A stretch of 21,747 nt of DNA from an uncultured Clostridia bacterium (GCA_934631055.1 CAKTXP010000021.1:1-21747), one strand, 5' to 3'; shown: positions 7,535-15,581, numbered from the stretch's first letter. Translations and numbers: made by a program. The notes: generated by a model not told the origin, from the letters alone.

Positions 7535-8686
7535 ATGATAAAAGCATGTCCGCTGGCGGCCGATTTTGAACGCGAGATCGAATCGGCACATCAGGAAACG
7601 ATCGAGCTTTTGAAAACGCTTTGCGCCATTCCTGCGCCGAGCCATCACGAAGAACGCCGTGCAGAATTCGTCAAAAACTGGTTTGAAGAGCGCGGGCTTT
7701 CTGCCGAAATCGACGACGCAAAGAACGTGCGATGCGGTTTTGCCCTTGATGAGCATCAGGATATGGTCGTCGTTATGGCGCATATGGACACGGTTTTTCC
7801 GGATATGGAACCCATGCCCATGCGGGAAGAGGGCGAAAAGCTCTATTGTCCGGGCGTTGGCGACGATACGGCAAACCTCGCAGGCATGATGATCCTTGTG
7901 GACAGGCTGCATCGAATGGGCTATAAGCCGACCTGCGGCGTGCTTTTTGTCGGGAACAGCTGCGAGGAAGGTTTGGGAAATCTCAAAGGCTGCAAAGCCA
8001 TTATGCGCGATTTTTCCGCGCGCGTCAAGGCGTTTATTACGCTGGACGGCAACACGGAGGAAGTCTGCGCCAGGGCGGTTGGGTCAACACGCTATCGGAT
8101 TACGGCAAAGACCAGAGGCGGTCACAGCTTTGCGGATTTCGGAACGCGCAATGCGATTGAAGTTCTCAGCCGTTTGACGTGCGCGCTGTATCGACAGAAT
8201 GTGCCGCATATGGGCGGAAGCGTGACGACGTATAACGTGGGCGTGATATCCGGCGGAACGTCCATTAACGCGATTGCGCAGCATGCGGAAATGCTCTATG
8301 AATACCGGTCCAATGACCCTCAGTGCATGGCGGTAATGAAGGAGAAGCTCGATACGATCCTGCGTGAAAACGCGCTTCCGGATGCGCAAGTCGAAGTTGA
8401 GATCCTCGGCGAACGTCCCTGCGGCGCAGCGGCCGATAAAAACGCGCAGAGCGAGCTTGAAAACGCCGCTTTGCAGGTGCTTGCGCAATACGCCGGAACG
8501 AAACCGCAGGTAACTGCCGGTTCGACAGACTGCAATATTCCGCTTTCGCTGGGGATACCTTCCGTCTGCTTTGGCATGTATCGCGGCGAGGGCGCGCATA
8601 CGCGCGAAGAATGGATCGAACCGGAATCCATGCGTCAAGGCATGAAAGCGGCGGCAGCTATGCTGCTCAACTGGTTTGAAAAATAA
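7535..8686 (+). CDS. M20-family zinc metallopeptidase
   Basis: 383 aa, the standard M20 length, with AAAGGAG seven bases before the ATG. M20 enzymes are cytoplasmic di-zinc amino- or di/tripeptidases or amidohydrolases. Metal and catalytic motifs are all present: H83-M-D85 in VVMAHMDTVFP, the bridging Asp in GVGDDTANLAG (about D110), the E144-E145 pair in NSCEEGLGNLKG and a late His in GEGAHTREEW. The lid/dimer domain is marked by GGHSFADFG. The conserved STDCNIPLSLGIPSVCFG resembles PepT-like and dipeptidase members more than DapE. Exact substrate cannot be read from sequence. It is flanked by divergent and convergent genes, so it is likely expressed alone. Confidence 0.9.
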   Translation: MIKACPLAADFEREIESAHQETIELLKTLCAIPAPSHHEERRAEFVKNWFEERGLSAEIDDAKNVRCGFALDEHQDMVVVMAHMDTVFPDMEPMPMREEGEKLYCPGVGDDTANLAGMMILVDRLHRMGYKPTCGVLFVGNSCEEGLGNLKGCKAIMRDFSARVKAFITLDGNTEEVCARAVGSTRYRITAKTRGGHSFADFGTRNAIEVLSRLTCALYRQNVPHMGGSVTTYNVGVISGGTSINAIAQHAEMLYEYRSNDPQCMAVMKEKLDTILRENALPDAQVEVEILGERPCGAAADKNAQSELENAALQVLAQYAGTKPQVTAGSTDCNIPLSLGIPSVCFGMYRGEGAHTREEWIEPESMRQGMKAAAAMLLNWFEK

Positions 8687-8700
8687 TTGAATCCGATAAT

Positions 8701-8743
8701 AAACGGCGCCGCCGCGGGGATTTTCCGCATCAGCGCCGTTTTG
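8701..8743. terminator. Terminator between the convergent M20 and zinc-ribbon genes
   Basis: AAACGGCGC (8701-8709) pairs with GCGCCGTTT (8733-8741), with an inner GCGG/CCGC stem in the loop. The ends give short T-runs on both strands, so it probably serves both genes. Confidence 0.75.
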
Positions 8744-8753
8744 ATATTCTGGG

Positions 8754-10763
8754 TCAATCGACAAGATATGTGTAACGCACGGTCAGGCGCGGCATGGTGT
8801 CATACAGACCATAGGCCTCGCCGTAGATCCGGTATTTTGTTCCGACTGTCCACGTTGTCTTGGAACTGTTTTCGAGCATGACGAGCTTTTCAAAGTTATC
8901 CGTGCCGATGTTCATGATCGCCATCTGCGGGGTTGTGCTGACGATTCGGGCGATCGTGCCGATGCCCATGTAGATGGTTCCTTTGCGCATGGTGATGTAG
9001 TTGATGAGATCGGTGTACTGGCTGTCCAGATCCCATGCACGGCGAGTGTAAATATCGGCGTTTGGCATGTAGTAAACCGTATGGGTGATGACGGAGTCCT
9101 TGCGCCCTTCGTAGGAGGCGCGGATCACGACGTCGTTGTTGCCCAGCGTGGAGAAGAGCGGGATGAAGCTGAAACGCCCCGTATCGGGATCGACTTCCAG
9201 ATTGCGATGCGGGAAATCGACCGTGATGGTTGCGCCGGGGAGCGTCGTGCCGTAGATATAGGGGATCTGCATCTTGGCGCGCTCTTCATCGGTTGCGGCG
9301 GCGTATTTCTCGGCGGAGATCGGCTCGTAGTTCCATTCGACCAGCACGGTCGCGTCCAGCTCAAGCGGAATCTCCTGCTCGGCGCGGTAAAGCGTTACCT
9401 CCATTTTGTTTTCGCGGCAGTATTTGCTCTTGACGGAAATGGAGATCGTGTTATCGCCAACGGGCAGGACTTGGACGTTCTTTGAAACATTGCCCGTCTC
9501 GCGAATGAGCGTAGAGACATTGGTGCCGTCGATAATGACAGTGGAACCGCGCTCGACGTTGATCTGCACTTCATAGATGGATACGCCGACCTCGGCGCGG
9601 ACGGTTGTAGGCTTGACCAGACGGATGGGCGAAAGCGGAACATCGACCGTATATTCGATGGGATCGAGCTGGTATTGATCGCCCTCCTGAGAATAACGGA
9701 TGTATGGTGTGATGGTCACATCCATGGTGTCCGTCTCCACAGCCGTCGCATAGGTGGAGGATTCCGTATCATACCACATGTAATCCGGTACGGTAACGGA
9801 GACCTTTCCGTCCGCGATGACGTAAGAGGTCTGCATCTCTTTTAGATAAACGGTCGCGTTTTCACGTCCATAGATGGTAATGGTATGGGCAGGATGGTCA
9901 TCCACAGTAGAGGCAGTCAATTCAACGCGGGTCTCGTTATCGTTTCGCACCTGCATTCCCTGAGACAGGACGAAGTGCCGCGCGATCAGCACGCCTCCGA
10001 CGCCCATTGCGGCGCAGGCGAGGAGCAGGATCAGAATGCCTAAGATAATGCGCAGAGCGCCTTTTTTGCGCTTGGCAGGTCCATGCGAGGGGATGTATTC
10101 CTGACGGGAAACATGCGTCTGCACACGGCGGGGCATATACTCGTCGTCGGTCAACGCGCCCTGATCGCCGGATTCAGGCGTGTAGCCGTCATAAAAGATT
10201 GGTGCATGCGGGTCGTCGTCATCATAGGTCAGAGGGCGTTCGTGCGTAGGATCGCCGAAATAACCGTAGTCATCCTGCGGCGGCACGCTATCGCTTTCTT
10301 CCGTTGCGGTGTATGCCGCCTGCTTTTGCTGCTGACGATGGCGGATGGCGGCTCTGTCTCCGGCATATCGAGCAGACATTTCATCGGATTCCGGTATGGG
10401 ACGGACAATCTGCGCCTCCTGAATGGAGCGGCGGACGCGGTCCGCCTGCTGTTTCATCTGACGGATGCGCTTTTTTCCTTCCTCGCGGCGCTTTTGAAGC
10501 TGCTCAAGTTCATCGGTCAGTTCAGCTCGGTCGAGGTCATCCGGATCAAAAGATTCTGAATCTGCGTTTGCCGATGCGGTCTGCTCCGAAACGGCAAGAT
10601 CGTCCTTTTCATCAAACTGCGTCACTTGAAGCGACGGTTTTTTCTTGTGCATGGATTCTTCCCATGCGGCGGGGCTGTCCGCGCTTTCGGGGAGCGGCGC
10701 GCCGCATTTGGCGCATTTAGGCATATAAGCTGCGTTCCATGCGCCGCACTGGGGACATTTCAT
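8754..10763 (-). CDS. Zinc-ribbon, coiled-coil, single-pass membrane protein with Ig-like and OB-like outer domains
   Basis: 669 aa, with GGAGG ten bases before the ATG. An N-terminal zinc ribbon has four cysteines (C3, C6, C17, C20). A charged Q/E/K/R-rich coiled coil spans about 78-117, then an acidic D/Y-rich low-complexity region runs to about 225. KRKK followed by one membrane helix (about 236-262) places the N-terminus inside and about 400 residues outside. The outer part is beta-rich: three Ig-like stretches (about 290-350, 380-460, 470-565; the third has LPGATITVDF and DPDTGRFSFIP as in bacterial Ig-like repeats). Its end (590-669) reads like the OB-like domain of clostridial envelope proteins (GTIYMGIG, then YRIYGEAYGLYDTMP). 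I know of no named function; an envelope sensor or scaffold is an inference. It is divergent from the marR operon. Confidence 0.8.
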   Translation of the reverse strand: MKCPQCGAWNAAYMPKCAKCGAPLPESADSPAAWEESMHKKKPSLQVTQFDEKDDLAVSEQTASANADSESFDPDDLDRAELTDELEQLQKRREEGKKRIRQMKQQADRVRRSIQEAQIVRPIPESDEMSARYAGDRAAIRHRQQQKQAAYTATEESDSVPPQDDYGYFGDPTHERPLTYDDDDPHAPIFYDGYTPESGDQGALTDDEYMPRRVQTHVSRQEYIPSHGPAKRKKGALRIILGILILLLACAAMGVGGVLIARHFVLSQGMQVRNDNETRVELTASTVDDHPAHTITIYGRENATVYLKEMQTSYVIADGKVSVTVPDYMWYDTESSTYATAVETDTMDVTITPYIRYSQEGDQYQLDPIEYTVDVPLSPIRLVKPTTVRAEVGVSIYEVQINVERGSTVIIDGTNVSTLIRETGNVSKNVQVLPVGDNTISISVKSKYCRENKMEVTLYRAEQEIPLELDATVLVEWNYEPISAEKYAAATDEERAKMQIPYIYGTTLPGATITVDFPHRNLEVDPDTGRFSFIPLFSTLGNNDVVIRASYEGRKDSVITHTVYYMPNADIYTRRAWDLDSQYTDLINYITMRKGTIYMGIGTIARIVSTTPQMAIMNIGTDNFEKLVMLENSSKTTWTVGTKYRIYGEAYGLYDTMPRLTVRYTYLVD

Positions 10764-10808
10764 AGGCTTGAAACCTCCGAAAATAGAAAGATAAAACGGG
10801 TAAACATT

Positions 10809-10907
10809 TTATAATTCTGCGTTTAGAACGGGAAATCCTTTTTTGACTGCGGAATTGATGGCGATAAGCCCTTGCTTTTCAAGATGATTTACCCATTGTC
10901 GCGACAT
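10809..10907 (-). pseudogene. Possible remnant of a helix-turn-helix gene (32 codons)
   Basis: On the - strand an ATG at 10907 opens a frame to TAA at 10809-10811. It starts MSRQWVNHLEKQGLI and ends FPVLNAEL. The first half looks like the recognition part of MerR- or excisionase-like HTH proteins (SR-x-W/V-V-x-x-L-x-x-x-G-x-I). The frame is open a few codons upstream (KSFRYLK) before a TAA. There is no ribosome binding site. It is most simply a decayed fragment of a regulator, or chance. Confidence 0.3.
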
Positions 10908-10927
10908 TTTTAAATAACGAAAAGATT

Positions 10928-10954
10928 TTTATAATATTTGCTTGACAAAGTCAA
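10928..10954 (-). promoter_or_regulatory. Possible divergent promoter toward the zinc-ribbon gene
   Basis: On the - strand TTGACT (10954-10949) and TATAAA (10933-10928) are 15 bases apart. The spacing is short of optimal, so this is weak. Its -35 also lies in the palindrome, which would allow joint control of both directions. Confidence 0.3.
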
Positions 10955-10955
10955 G
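10941..10955. promoter_or_regulatory. Perfect inverted repeat, probable MarR operator
   Basis: CTTGAC-AAA-GTCAAG is a perfect 6-bp palindrome with a 3-base centre. TTT and AAA flank it symmetrically one base further out. It contains the whole -35 box of the marR promoter, so a bound dimer would block RNA polymerase. MarR proteins are known to bind such palindromes in their own promoters. Confidence 0.7.
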
Positions 10956-10970
10956 TAAACGCAGTATAGT
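10942..10970 (+). promoter_or_regulatory. Sigma-A promoter of the marR-OYE operon
   Basis: Perfect TTGACA (10942-10947) and TATAGT (10965-10970) with a 17-base spacer. The start point should be near 10977. The -35 box lies inside the palindrome. Confidence 0.85.
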
Positions 10971-11003
10971 GTTCGCGCATGAGAGGAACGGTGATGAAAG
11001 GCG

Positions 11004-11420
11004 ATGTATCAGAAGACGCTTTCGTATTACTCGGCGTTGTTCTATCGCAATTTTGCCGCATACACCGGAGAAAGGCTGCGGCAGATCGGATTGAACTTCG
11101 GATATCTGTTTTTTATTGTATACATTGGGAAAAAGCCCAAGTGTTCACCATCGGATGTGACGCGGGAGCTGAAACTCGATTGGGGACACTGCCAGCGAAG
11201 CCTTGACAGGCTTGTGGCGGACGGATTTGTTACACGGGAAAAGTCGGGCAGGAGTTATTCCCTGACCCTGACGGAAAAAGGACAGGAAGCCTTTGAGACT
11301 GTCCATCAGGTCTTTTTTGACTGGGATGAGCAGAATCTGACGGCGCTTGACGAGGAAGAAAAGAACCAGTTGCTGACTTTACTGCAAAAAGCGGCGAAAG
11401 GAAGAGAGAATTATGTATGA
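11004..11420 (+). CDS. MarR-family winged-helix regulator
   Basis: 138 aa, the usual MarR size. These dimeric regulators repress their own operon and release DNA on binding small phenolic ligands or on oxidation. The pattern is helix-rich N-terminus, then the winged helix: a helix-turn-helix with SPSDVTRELKLDWGHCQRSLDRL (residues 48-70, shown over its core), and the wing GFVTREKSGRSYSLTLTEKG (79-98), with the Leu-Thr-x-x-G wing end typical of MarR. A TGA just upstream in frame makes 11004 the first possible ATG; AAAGG is very close to it, so initiation may be modest. The gene has a near-consensus promoter with a palindrome over its -35 box and overlaps the downstream oxidoreductase gene by 8 bases. 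Confidence 0.88.
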   Translation: MYQKTLSYYSALFYRNFAAYTGERLRQIGLNFGYLFFIVYIGKKPKCSPSDVTRELKLDWGHCQRSLDRLVADGFVTREKSGRSYSLTLTEKGQEAFETVHQVFFDWDEQNLTALDEEEKNQLLTLLQKAAKGRENYV

Positions 11421-12516
11421 GACGATTTTGAGCCCAATCAATTATGGCGGGTTGGAACTGAAAAACAGGATCATTTTTGCGCCGACGACATTCGGCATGC
11501 AGGAAGACGAATATCTGGCAAAGATCAGAAAGATTGCTCAGGGCGGCTGCGCGATGATGATTATTGGAGACGTGCCGGTGGGAAAGAGCCGCTTTGAGAA
11601 ATCTCTGTTTGATAAAAAGGGATTCGAGCATTACCAAAAGGTCTGCGAGATCGCACACGCGGCGGGCTGCAAGGTCTGCGCTCAGCTTCATCAATCCGAT
11701 TCCAATATGGCGGCAATGATCAAGTATATTCCCGGCGTGCTGATGAAAAAGATCAGCATGATGCAGCTTCGTGAACTGCTCAATCAGGAAGTTGAGCCGT
11801 ATATTACTCACATGCCGCTCCGCAAGGTGAAGAAGATTACCTCTGCGTTTGGCGATGCGGCAGTTCTGGCGGTTAAAGCCGGATTCGATATGGTGCAGGT
11901 GCATGGCGACCGTATGTGCGGCAGCTTCAGTTCGTCCATCTTCAATCATCGCACGGACGAATACGGAGGAAGCCCGGAGAATCGAGCGCGCTTTGCGGTC
12001 GAAGCGGTTTCCGCGATCCGCGCGAAGCTGCCGAATATTCCGATCGACTACAAACTGGCTGTCCGTCAGGAAGAACCGCATTACGGCAATGCGGGCGTGC
12101 TGGAAAACGAACTGGGCATTTTTGTACCGATGCTGGAAAAAGCCGGCGTGACCAGTTTTCATGTAACGCTTGCCAATCATTCCAATCTGGAGGATACGAT
12201 TCCGCCTGCCAGGCATCCGGAATTCGGTGCGCAGGGATGCTTCCTGAAATTCTGTGATGAGGTGCGCCGCTATACAAAGCTCCCTCTCTGCGGCGTCGGC
12301 GGGCTGACTCAGCCGGATTTCGTCGAACAGCAGCTTGCAAGCGGACGCATTCAGTGCGCGGCGATGAGCCGCCAACTGCTTGCCGATCCGGATTGGGTGA
12401 ATAAGGTGGCAGCAGGAGAGGAAAAGCAGATCCATCGCTGCGTGCGATGCAATAAAAAGTGTCTGGGCGGCTTGCAGCAGCATCAGGGTACGCACTGCAT
12501 TTATGAAGGGAAGTAA
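11413..12516 (+). CDS. Old-yellow-enzyme-family flavin oxidoreductase, short Fe-S form
   Basis: 367 aa. The start overlaps the marR stop by 8 bases, with AAAGGAAGAGAG upstream, so expression is coupled. The FMN-binding TIM barrel is clear: LSPINYGGLELKNRIIFAP at the N-terminus, NHRTDEYGGSPENRARF (178-194) and a late GVGGLTQPDF. C343, C346, C350 and C362 form a CxxCx3Cx11C [4Fe-4S] motif, as in 2,4-dienoyl-CoA reductase and BaiCD-like enzymes. Those are about 640-670 aa and carry a C-terminal NAD(P)H/FAD domain; this one ends right after the cluster. The usual HGAHGY active-site segment is HGDRMCG (164-170), with Arg where the second His normally is. It probably reduces an activated alkene or related electrophile using electrons from a partner protein. 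Control by the adjacent MarR suggests a response to a toxic small molecule. Confidence 0.88.
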   Translation: MYETILSPINYGGLELKNRIIFAPTTFGMQEDEYLAKIRKIAQGGCAMMIIGDVPVGKSRFEKSLFDKKGFEHYQKVCEIAHAAGCKVCAQLHQSDSNMAAMIKYIPGVLMKKISMMQLRELLNQEVEPYITHMPLRKVKKITSAFGDAAVLAVKAGFDMVQVHGDRMCGSFSSSIFNHRTDEYGGSPENRARFAVEAVSAIRAKLPNIPIDYKLAVRQEEPHYGNAGVLENELGIFVPMLEKAGVTSFHVTLANHSNLEDTIPPARHPEFGAQGCFLKFCDEVRRYTKLPLCGVGGLTQPDFVEQQLASGRIQCAAMSRQLLADPDWVNKVAAGEEKQIHRCVRCNKKCLGGLQQHQGTHCIYEGK

Positions 12517-12548
12517 ATAAATCCGATTGTCCGACCGCTTTCCGGGGG

Positions 12549-12578
12549 TTGCCGAATCCCGTATGTTGGTGGTATAAT
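12549..12578 (+). promoter_or_regulatory. Extended -10 promoter of the DUF6106-like gene
   Basis: TTGCCG (12549-12554) and a perfect TATAAT (12573-12578) with an 18-base spacer. TGG directly before the -10 makes it an extended -10 (TGnTATAAT), which offsets the imperfect -35. Confidence 0.75.
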
Positions 12579-12609
12579 GAAAAGCAAATGAACCGGAGGT
12601 TATACGGAC

Positions 12610-13143
12610 ATGATGGATAATTTCAAAGAGGATATCGTCGGGCGGCATTCGAGCGTCCTGCCGAATATCCTGTATGCGGTATGCTGGGTGTTTATCGTGG
12701 CATTCGGTCTGTATGCGCTGTTGATGCTTCAGGTGCTGATGATGCAGTTTGACGTACCGACACTGGCATTCACGCTGCTGGCGGCGGCTTCTGCCGTCCT
12801 GCTTTTTTTCATGAAAGATCAGCTCAAGATTGAATACGAGTATACGTTTACAAACGGCTCGCTGGATTTTGCGAAGGTCATGCGCCAGGCTAAGCGCAAA
12901 GAGCTGGGCAGCATGAACGTCAAGAACGTGACCGCATGCGGACATGTTGCGCATGACAGCTTCCGTCGTTTTCTGGCGATGAAGGACGTAGAGAAAAAGA
13001 ACTGGTTTCTCAATCGTGACGGCAATCTCTTCTATTTCTACTATGTGAAGGAAAACAAGAAGCACATGATCGTTATCGAGCCGAGCGAGGAAATGGTGGA
13101 GATGATCCGCCGTTATCTCCCTGCGGGCGTCTATCAGGGCTGA
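12610..13143 (+). CDS. DUF6106-like two-helix membrane protein
   Basis: 177 aa, with GGAGG ten bases before the ATG at 12610 (a second ATG follows directly). Two hydrophobic helices lie at about 16-45 and 49-67. The remaining 110 residues are soluble and basic: YEYTFTNGSLDFAKVMRQAKRKELGSM, seen at about 75-100, then a compact alpha/beta part ending VIEPSEEMVEMIRRYLP. The arrangement suggests a membrane-anchored PH-like or DUF6106-type domain on the cytoplasmic side. The family is widespread in Clostridia and has no known function that I can state. It has its own promoter and a weak hairpin after it; the cysteine desulfurase gene begins 66 bases downstream. Confidence 0.7.
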   Translation: MMDNFKEDIVGRHSSVLPNILYAVCWVFIVAFGLYALLMLQVLMMQFDVPTLAFTLLAAASAVLLFFMKDQLKIEYEYTFTNGSLDFAKVMRQAKRKELGSMNVKNVTACGHVAHDSFRRFLAMKDVEKKNWFLNRDGNLFYFYYVKENKKHMIVIEPSEEMVEMIRRYLPAGVYQG

Positions 13144-13150
13144 TTTTTTT

Positions 13151-13187
13151 CTCCGGTGCGGCAGACGTGCCGGAGATTTATTCTGTC
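13151..13187 (+). terminator. Weak hairpin, possible terminator
   Basis: CTCCGG pairs with CCGGAG (two further wobble pairs inside), followed by ATTTATTCTG. The T-run is poor, so read-through into the desulfurase gene is likely. Confidence 0.4.
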
Positions 13188-13208
13188 TTATCAAGGAGCA
13201 ACTGAGTC

Positions 13209-14360
13209 ATGATTTATCTGGATAACAGCGCGACGACGCGTCCGTTTGACAGCGTGATCGACGCGATGGATCAGACCATGCGCGAAAACTATTTCAATGC
13301 GTCGGCGGCATATAAGCCTGCTGTGGATGCAGACCGCGCGATACGCGCCTGCCGTCAGAGCATCGCTTCCCAGCTCGGTACGCAGGAAAACGGCATCATC
13401 TTTACAGGCGGTGGAACGGAAAGCGATAATCTGGCTATCCTTGGCGTAGCGGCGACGCTTCATCGTCCTGCGAACTTTGTTTGCAGCGCGATCGAACATC
13501 CCGCCGTGGCGGAAACGATACGTCGGGTCGAGCAGATGGGGCATACGGTCCGCGTTATGCCGATCGATGCGCGCGGCATTGTCGATTTGAAAGCCTGTGA
13601 AGAAATCATCGACGCAGATACTGCATTGGTCAGCTGTATGCAGGTCAGCAACGAAACCGGCGCGATTCAACCCGTTGCGGAGTTGGCGAAGCTTGCCAGA
13701 AGCAAAAACCCGAATGTCCGTGTGCATGTGGACGGCGTACAGGGGTTCATGCGCGTTCCGATGCACATGGAACGCATGGGCGTAGACCTGTATGCGCTGA
13801 GCGGACACAAGATCCACGGGCCGAAAGGCATTGGCGTATTGGCGATCCGCTCAGGAGTCCGACTGATCCCGCAGATTACAGGCGGCGGTCAGGAAAAAGG
13901 GCTGCGTTCCGGCACATACAATTCTCCGGCAATATTGGGACTGCATGAAGCGGTCAAAACGCTTGCGGCGGACAAAGAGGCGGTTTCGCGCATGCGGGAG
14001 ATGAAAGCGCATCTCTGGACGTTGCTTTCGCAGGAGAAAGGAATTCAGCTCAACGGACCGAAACCAAATGAGGCGGACAGCGCGCCGCATATCCTGAGCC
14101 TTTCGTTTGACGGCGTTCGCGGGGAAGTAATGCGCAATGCGCTGGAGGGCGAGGGAATTCTGGTAGCGACCGGCTCGGCATGCGCTTCGCATAAGCAAAA
14201 GGTCAGTTCGACGCTTCGAGCAATGGGCTTAACGCAGGCGCAGGCGGACGGAACCATTCGCGTCAGCCTTGGCGTGATGAACACGATGGAAGAGATGAAT
14301 GAAGCGGCAACGCATATGCTTGCGCTTTATCGTATGCTTCGCCAGTTCAGGAGGAGATAA
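13209..14360 (+). CDS. Cysteine desulfurase (NifS/IscS family)
   Basis: 383 aa with AAGGAG ten bases before the ATG. It takes sulfur from cysteine onto an active-site cysteine as a persulfide. Key residues are visible: H97 in SAIEHPAV, D175 in HVDGVQG, the PLP lysine K201 in LSGHKIHGPKG, and the persulfide cysteine C325 in ATGSACASH. The start MIYLDNSATT is typical. The thiI start is 4 bases after its stop, as in the B. subtilis nifZ(yrvO-like)-thiI pairing, so its main acceptor is probably ThiI. It may also serve Fe-S assembly, but no iscU or suf gene is nearby. Confidence 0.92.
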   Translation: MIYLDNSATTRPFDSVIDAMDQTMRENYFNASAAYKPAVDADRAIRACRQSIASQLGTQENGIIFTGGGTESDNLAILGVAATLHRPANFVCSAIEHPAVAETIRRVEQMGHTVRVMPIDARGIVDLKACEEIIDADTALVSCMQVSNETGAIQPVAELAKLARSKNPNVRVHVDGVQGFMRVPMHMERMGVDLYALSGHKIHGPKGIGVLAIRSGVRLIPQITGGGQEKGLRSGTYNSPAILGLHEAVKTLAADKEAVSRMREMKAHLWTLLSQEKGIQLNGPKPNEADSAPHILSLSFDGVRGEVMRNALEGEGILVATGSACASHKQKVSSTLRAMGLTQAQADGTIRVSLGVMNTMEEMNEAATHMLALYRMLRQFRRR

Positions 14361-14364
14361 GGCA

Positions 14365-15513
14365 GTGAGAGAGATTCTGTTAGTTCGCTTCGGCGAGGTC
14401 TTTTTGAAGGGACAAAACCGTCCGTTCTTTATGAAAAAACTGATGAACCATATCCGCGATGCGGTGCGGCCGGTTGAAGGACGCGTTTGGATGAGCGAGG
14501 GACGCTTCTATGTATCCGATTTTACGGATATGGACGAGTGCATCCGCCGCGTGACCCGTGTATTTGGCGTGCATTCCGTAAGTCCGGCTGTCGAAATGGA
14601 GAAAGACGACTTTGAAGCTATTTGTGCGCAGGCAGCCAGAATGATGGAGCCGCTGAGCGGTACCTTCAAAGTGCTGGCTCGCCGTTCGGATAAGCGCTAT
14701 CCATTAGATTCGCCTGCCATCATGCGCGAAGCGGGAGGATATATCCTTGACCATGTGCCGGGCCTGACGGTGGACGTCAATCATCCGGATCACACGATGA
14801 TGATCGAGATTCGTGACCACGCGTATCTCTCTGTAAAACGTATTCCCGCAGTCGAAGGCATGCCGATGGGGACGAACGGAAAGGCCTGCCTGCTGCTTTC
14901 CGGCGGCATCGACAGTCCGGTCGCCGGCTTCATGGTTGCCAAGCGCGGTGTGGAGCTTTGTTGTGTCCACTATCATTCTTTCCCATACACTAGCGAACGC
15001 GCGAGAGAGAAAGTGCTTGAGCTGGCGCGCCTGTTGAGCGAGTATTGCGGTAAGATCCGCGTGCATGTTGTGCCGTTTACGGAAATTCAGATGCAGATTC
15101 ACGCCAAGTGTCCGGAAAACTATACGACGCTTATCATGCGCCGCTATATGATGCGTATTGCGGAGATTATCGCCCGTCAGGATGGCGCGCAGGCGCTGAT
15201 TACCGGCGAATCCATCGGTCAGGTCGCCAGCCAGACGATGGAAGCGCTCGGCTGTACGGACGAGGTAGTCGGCATGCCTGTCTTCCGTCCTGCAATCGGC
15301 ATGGATAAGAGCGAGATCATTGAGCGCGCTCAAAAAATCGGTACGTTTGAGACCTCGTCCCTTCCCTATGAGGATTGCTGTACGGTCTTTACGCCCAAGC
15401 ATCCGGCGACGCATCCGCGCCGTGAATTGATTGCCAAAGCGGAAGAAGCGCTGGACAGCGAAGCACTTATTGCCGCCGCAATTGAAGGAACCGAGCTGGT
15501 CGTCGTGGGCTAA
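14365..15513 (+). CDS. thiI: tRNA 4-thiouridine synthetase / thiamine sulfur transferase
   Basis: 382 aa from GTG 14365, which lies ten bases after AGGAGG (14349-14354). A longer in-frame ATG start (14299) would lie deep inside the desulfurase gene and is rejected. ThiI adenylates U8 of tRNA and replaces its oxygen with sulfur, and in some bacteria feeds thiazole synthesis. An N-terminal ferredoxin-like and THUMP region (about 1-160, with RVFGVHSVSPA at 66-76) precedes the PP-loop SGGIDSPVAGFM (179-190). There is no C-terminal rhodanese domain, as in Bacillus ThiI, so sulfur transfer should depend on the desulfurase directly. Confidence 0.93.
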   Translation: MREILLVRFGEVFLKGQNRPFFMKKLMNHIRDAVRPVEGRVWMSEGRFYVSDFTDMDECIRRVTRVFGVHSVSPAVEMEKDDFEAICAQAARMMEPLSGTFKVLARRSDKRYPLDSPAIMREAGGYILDHVPGLTVDVNHPDHTMMIEIRDHAYLSVKRIPAVEGMPMGTNGKACLLLSGGIDSPVAGFMVAKRGVELCCVHYHSFPYTSERAREKVLELARLLSEYCGKIRVHVVPFTEIQMQIHAKCPENYTTLIMRRYMMRIAEIIARQDGAQALITGESIGQVASQTMEALGCTDEVVGMPVFRPAIGMDKSEIIERAQKIGTFETSSLPYEDCCTVFTPKHPATHPRRELIAKAEEALDSEALIAAAIEGTELVVVG

Positions 15514-15528
15514 AACCTGATACCCTGA

Positions 15529-15536
15529 CATATGAT
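15529..15536 (+). promoter_or_regulatory. Possible sigma-E-type -10 before spoIIIAA
   Basis: CATATGAT fits the CATAnnnT -10 pattern of sigma-E, which controls spoIIIA operons. The -35 is poor. The start would fall near 15543, inside the 5' arm of the thiI terminator. Confidence 0.3.
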
Positions 15537-15537
15537 G

Positions 15538-15567
15538 AACGCAGAGGAAGAAACCTCTGCGTTTTTT
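15538..15567 (+). terminator. Intrinsic terminator after thiI
   Basis: AACGCAGAGG (15538-15547) pairs perfectly with CCTCTGCGTT (15554-15563) across a 6-base loop, and six Ts follow. It separates the thiI operon from spoIIIA. Confidence 0.93.
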
Positions 15568-15581
15568 GCGTTGTTTCGGAG

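Noticed and set aside
11230..13194. 654-codon open frame on the - strand
   Set aside because: It runs antisense to marR, the OYE gene and the DUF6106-like gene, which all have good start sites and family motifs. Its translation is rich in His and Arg with no domain pattern, typical of a shadow frame.
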